Part shown: one piece after another, positions 62,006 to 64,000 of the stretch
How the letters are laid out: each line of letters begins with the position of its first letter
Numbering within the stretch: the first letter of the stretch is position 1
NCBI GenBank assembly: GCA_015493475.1
Contig: WGDC01000091.1
Span: 1 to 64,000, forward strand
Direction of reading: 5' to 3'
Length of the DNA stretch: 64,000 bases
Origin: Deltaproteobacteria bacterium
Lineage (GTDB): Bacteria > Desulfobacterota > Dissulfuribacteria > Dissulfuribacterales > QOAL01
The notes under the pieces: generated by a model
Databases searched by the model: none
What the model saw: only the letters and a program-made list of their open reading frames with translations
Told to the model about the DNA's origin: nothing
Made by a program: the position numbers and the translations under genes

Positions 62006-62753
62006 TTTGTCAAAAATCCTTTAAAAGGGTACTTGGACATCCATCTATAGAGGAGAACGCCAATTGTTTATCGCAAGGTAATGTCCCTTGAGATCGTCTT
62101 CTGACTTGCAAAAAAGGCGCGGCGCATTGGACCGGGTTATGATGGTCTCTTCCGCAATCACGGGGGCATGGACAAATTCTCGCGTTCTGGAGCATGCTGC
62201 ATGTTTTTTAGGAAAGGCTATTCTGCTAACATTTATTCCGCTCCCCTTCATGAGGAGGGTTATCTTGAAGCCGCTTTTTGAAGAATGTGGTTGTTTTTTA
62301 GACGGCCTCTTTTTATCCTTCTTTTTCGTCTCCTTGATAATCTCTAAATGTTGCGAGGTGATTACCGTTTTATTACTGATTTGTAATCCCGGATAAATGA
62401 ACTACATTACCGTCGCATTTCTTTACCGCTGTATCAGCCTGGAGCCAGGGAACAGCCGTTATTAGGCGGCCCGGAAAGCCGGGTCGTTGCAGACCGAGAT
62501 TCACAAGGAGGCTGTTGCAGCCGTATTACATTAGAAAGTTCAGGTAACACACCCCTCCCACATTTTGTAATGTTCTGGCAATTTTCCTGTAATCTTAGGC
62601 AGGTTTATTGAGATAAACTATGAGCAAGCCGAATGGCAGCCGAACTATACCTTATGATACCGTTAATAGAAGCCACCGTTGTTTTGTTTTCCAGTCTTTT
62701 CCGAAGAAGCATGCATGGTCCGGTGCTTCCTTGTCCAAAGGAGATAAAATGCA
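62006..62753. other. Long divergent intergenic region with hairpins
   Basis: 748 bases between the ArnT-like and ArnA-type genes. Bases 62439-62523 hold several good stems: CCTGG-AG-CCAGG (62439-62450), GGCCCGG...CCGGGTC (62469-62486), AACAGCC (62452-62458) pairing with GGCTGTT (62511-62517), and GGCTG-TTG-CAGCC (62511-62523). On the minus strand an open frame from about 62400 to 62045 (ATG at 62251) encodes a lysine-rich then SRTREFVHAPVIAEE peptide; I cannot assign it. No tRNA or known riboswitch was recognised. Promoters for both genes must lie here. Confidence 0.4.
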
Positions 62754-63938
62754 ATGAAAGTACTGATCCTGGGAGTTAACGGATTCATAGGCAGTCATCT
62801 TACCAAGCGGTTGGGCAAGGAGACCGACTGGGAAATTTATGGAATGGATCTTTCATCTGACAGACTTGGAGAAATGGTAAACCATCCTAATGTCCACTTC
62901 ATAGAGGGTGATATCTCCATCAACAGGGAATGGATAGAATACCACATCAAGAAATGTGACGTGTGTCTTCCCCTTGTTGCAATAGCAACCCCTGCCACTT
63001 ACGTAAAGGACCCCCTTGCCGTTTTCGAGCTTGATTTTGAAGAGAACCTCAGGATTGTCAGACAATGTGCCAAATATGGAACCAGAGTCATTTTCCCGTC
63101 AACCAGCGAGGTATACGGCATGTGCCAGGATGATGTCTTTAATGAAGAAGACAGCAATTTCATTTACGGGCCTATAAACAAGCAGAGGTGGATCTATGCA
63201 TGCGCCAAGCAGTTGATGGACAGGGTCATATGGGCAATGGGTGTACACAAAAAGCTGCAATTTACGCTGATTAGGCCCTTTAACTGGATAGGCCCTGGTC
63301 TTGACAGCCTGTCTGCCCCAAAAGAGGGTTCGTCCAGGGTTGTGACCCAGTTTCTTGGAAATATCTTGAGGGGGAAACCCATTACTCTGGTGGATGGGGG
63401 GAACCAGCGGCGTTGCTTCACCTACGTTGACGATGGCCTGGATTGTCTCTTGAAGATCATGCGAAATGAAAATAATAGATGTGATGGAAAGATATTCAAT
63501 ATTGGCAATCCCTATAATGACTATTCCATAAGGGAGCTTGCCGAGATTATGATAAATATCGTGGAAGAATTTTCCCAGTCTTTGTGCATCCGTTTGGAAA
63601 CAGGCTCACAGGCAATGGAGACGGATTCTTCCCACGTCCTTTGCAATATTTACCATGAGCAGGCTTCTGGGAAGGACAATGACGAAAGATCATTGGAGGA
63701 AGCACTCAGGACCCTGCTTCTTGCGCCTTATCCGAAGGAACTGCATTTTAATAGCGTTTCTGCTGAGGAATTCTACGGACCCGGTTACCAGGATGTCGGT
63801 TACAGGATTCCAGATATTACAAATGCAAGAGAGGTTCTCGGATGGGAGCCTAAAATTCCCCTTGAGGAGGGACTTAGAAGGACCATAGCCTACTATTTGA
63901 ATAACAAAGAAAGCGAAATTGAAAATTTCTTGAGCTGA
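62754..63938 (+). CDS. ArnA-type UDP-glucuronate decarboxylase domain, alone
   Basis: 394 residues aligning along its whole length with the C-terminal dehydrogenase/decarboxylase domain of ArnA: VLILGVNGFIGSHLTKRL, FIEGDISINREWIEYHIKKCDV, LPLVAIATPATYV, STSEVYGMC, RWIYACAKQLMDRVIWA, RPFNWIGPGLDSL, RRCFTYVDDGLDCL and GYQDVGYRIPDI. It oxidises and decarboxylates UDP-glucuronate to UDP-4-keto-arabinose. The formyltransferase half of ArnA is absent, and about 50 extra residues are inserted near residue 285 (after IRLETGSQAME). Ribosome site AAAGGAGA. A partner gene is expected beyond the window. Confidence 0.93.
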   Translation: MKVLILGVNGFIGSHLTKRLGKETDWEIYGMDLSSDRLGEMVNHPNVHFIEGDISINREWIEYHIKKCDVCLPLVAIATPATYVKDPLAVFELDFEENLRIVRQCAKYGTRVIFPSTSEVYGMCQDDVFNEEDSNFIYGPINKQRWIYACAKQLMDRVIWAMGVHKKLQFTLIRPFNWIGPGLDSLSAPKEGSSRVVTQFLGNILRGKPITLVDGGNQRRCFTYVDDGLDCLLKIMRNENNRCDGKIFNIGNPYNDYSIRELAEIMINIVEEFSQSLCIRLETGSQAMETDSSHVLCNIYHEQASGKDNDERSLEEALRTLLLAPYPKELHFNSVSAEEFYGPGYQDVGYRIPDITNAREVLGWEPKIPLEEGLRRTIAYYLNNKESEIENFLS

Positions 63939-64000
63939 TTTTGGATAAGCTGGCGGCATCAGTGAAGTGTTTCTGGCATAACAGGTAAAAATATCCTTAT

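Noticed and set aside
62045-62251. A 68-codon minus-strand frame upstream of the ArnT-like gene
   Set aside because: Reads openly with a lysine-rich extension upstream and could be a small gene or a broken one, but no family, no clear ribosome site and no support from neighbours.
1-64000. tRNA, rRNA and CRISPR arrays
   Set aside because: No TPsiC-type motif with flanking stems, no rRNA-like sequence and no regular repeat-spacer pattern were seen in the intergenic regions.

Overview
The window looks like chromosomal DNA of a Gram-negative member of the Desulfobacterota (old Deltaproteobacteria). I infer this from the gene mix: outer-membrane export and porin genes, many c-type haem proteins, PilS/PilR, HDOD and GGDEF regulators, GatCA without GatB nearby, and LarC, ThyX and NadB packed in one run. 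No rRNA, tRNA or CRISPR was found. The assignment rests on family recognition, not on a database search.

Layout. 1-300: the 5' end of a transposase cut by the window edge. 309-4779: a polytopic membrane protein, an exported protein of unknown function, and on the other strand a GTGA-overlapping pair (YghO/BcerS-like GNAT acyltransferase, MobA-like nucleotidyltransferase) suggesting lipid or glycolipid synthesis. 5103-11860: a complete pgaABCD operon for poly-N-acetylglucosamine, closed by a terminator hairpin that has an inverted copy about 95 bases downstream. 12221-18474 (minus): a small c-type cytochrome, a Tat-exported metallophosphoesterase and a dihaem peroxidase in one operon, preceded by a Fur/PerR-type regulator with a candidate operator, then a chemoreceptor and a CheW. 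18689-28368 (minus): a tightly packed run thyX-nadB-TVP38-larC-pgpA-cinA-thpR, preceded by an envelope-sugar pair (a WecA-like transferase fused to a CapD-like N-terminal half, and an epimerase). 28612-30722 (minus): a compact trio of YkgJ-like, deaminase and radical SAM proteins. 30855-33665: purM, a DUF523 protein, an IHF-like protein and ftsY. 33640-36668: an O-antigen ligase and a GT4 glycosyltransferase.

36749-45659 is a full phosphate regulon: phoU, phoBR, pstSCAB and a porin. The pstS/porin intergenic region holds two divergently placed arrays of 7-base direct repeats with 4-base spacers (TTCTAAC type), the geometry of a PHO box, one facing each gene. 45660-46030 holds two intrinsic terminators and between them a strong promoter with no ORF, a candidate small RNA or attenuated leader. 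Then come a CaCA antiporter, a FadL-like porin overlapping an acyl-CoA ligase, and a short UvrD-family helicase. 51887-57091: gatC, gatA, then a regulatory string (an HD-GYP-N-like small protein, HDOD, pseudo-receiver-GGDEF, B12-type radical SAM). 57043-60150 (minus): pilS-pilR. 60431-63938: an ArnT-like lipid A sugar transferase facing away from a stand-alone ArnA-type UDP-glucuronate decarboxylase, probably the edge of an aminoarabinose locus.

Themes. Surface polysaccharide and envelope modification recur throughout (pga, WecA-like fusion, O-antigen ligase, ArnT/ArnA). Cyclic-di-GMP-type and two-component regulators sit among them. The best candidates for something undescribed are the peroxidase/metallophosphoesterase/cytochrome operon under a PerR-like regulator, the YkgJ/deaminase/radical SAM trio, the candidate RNA at 45861-45929, and the clade-specific PHO-box sequence.
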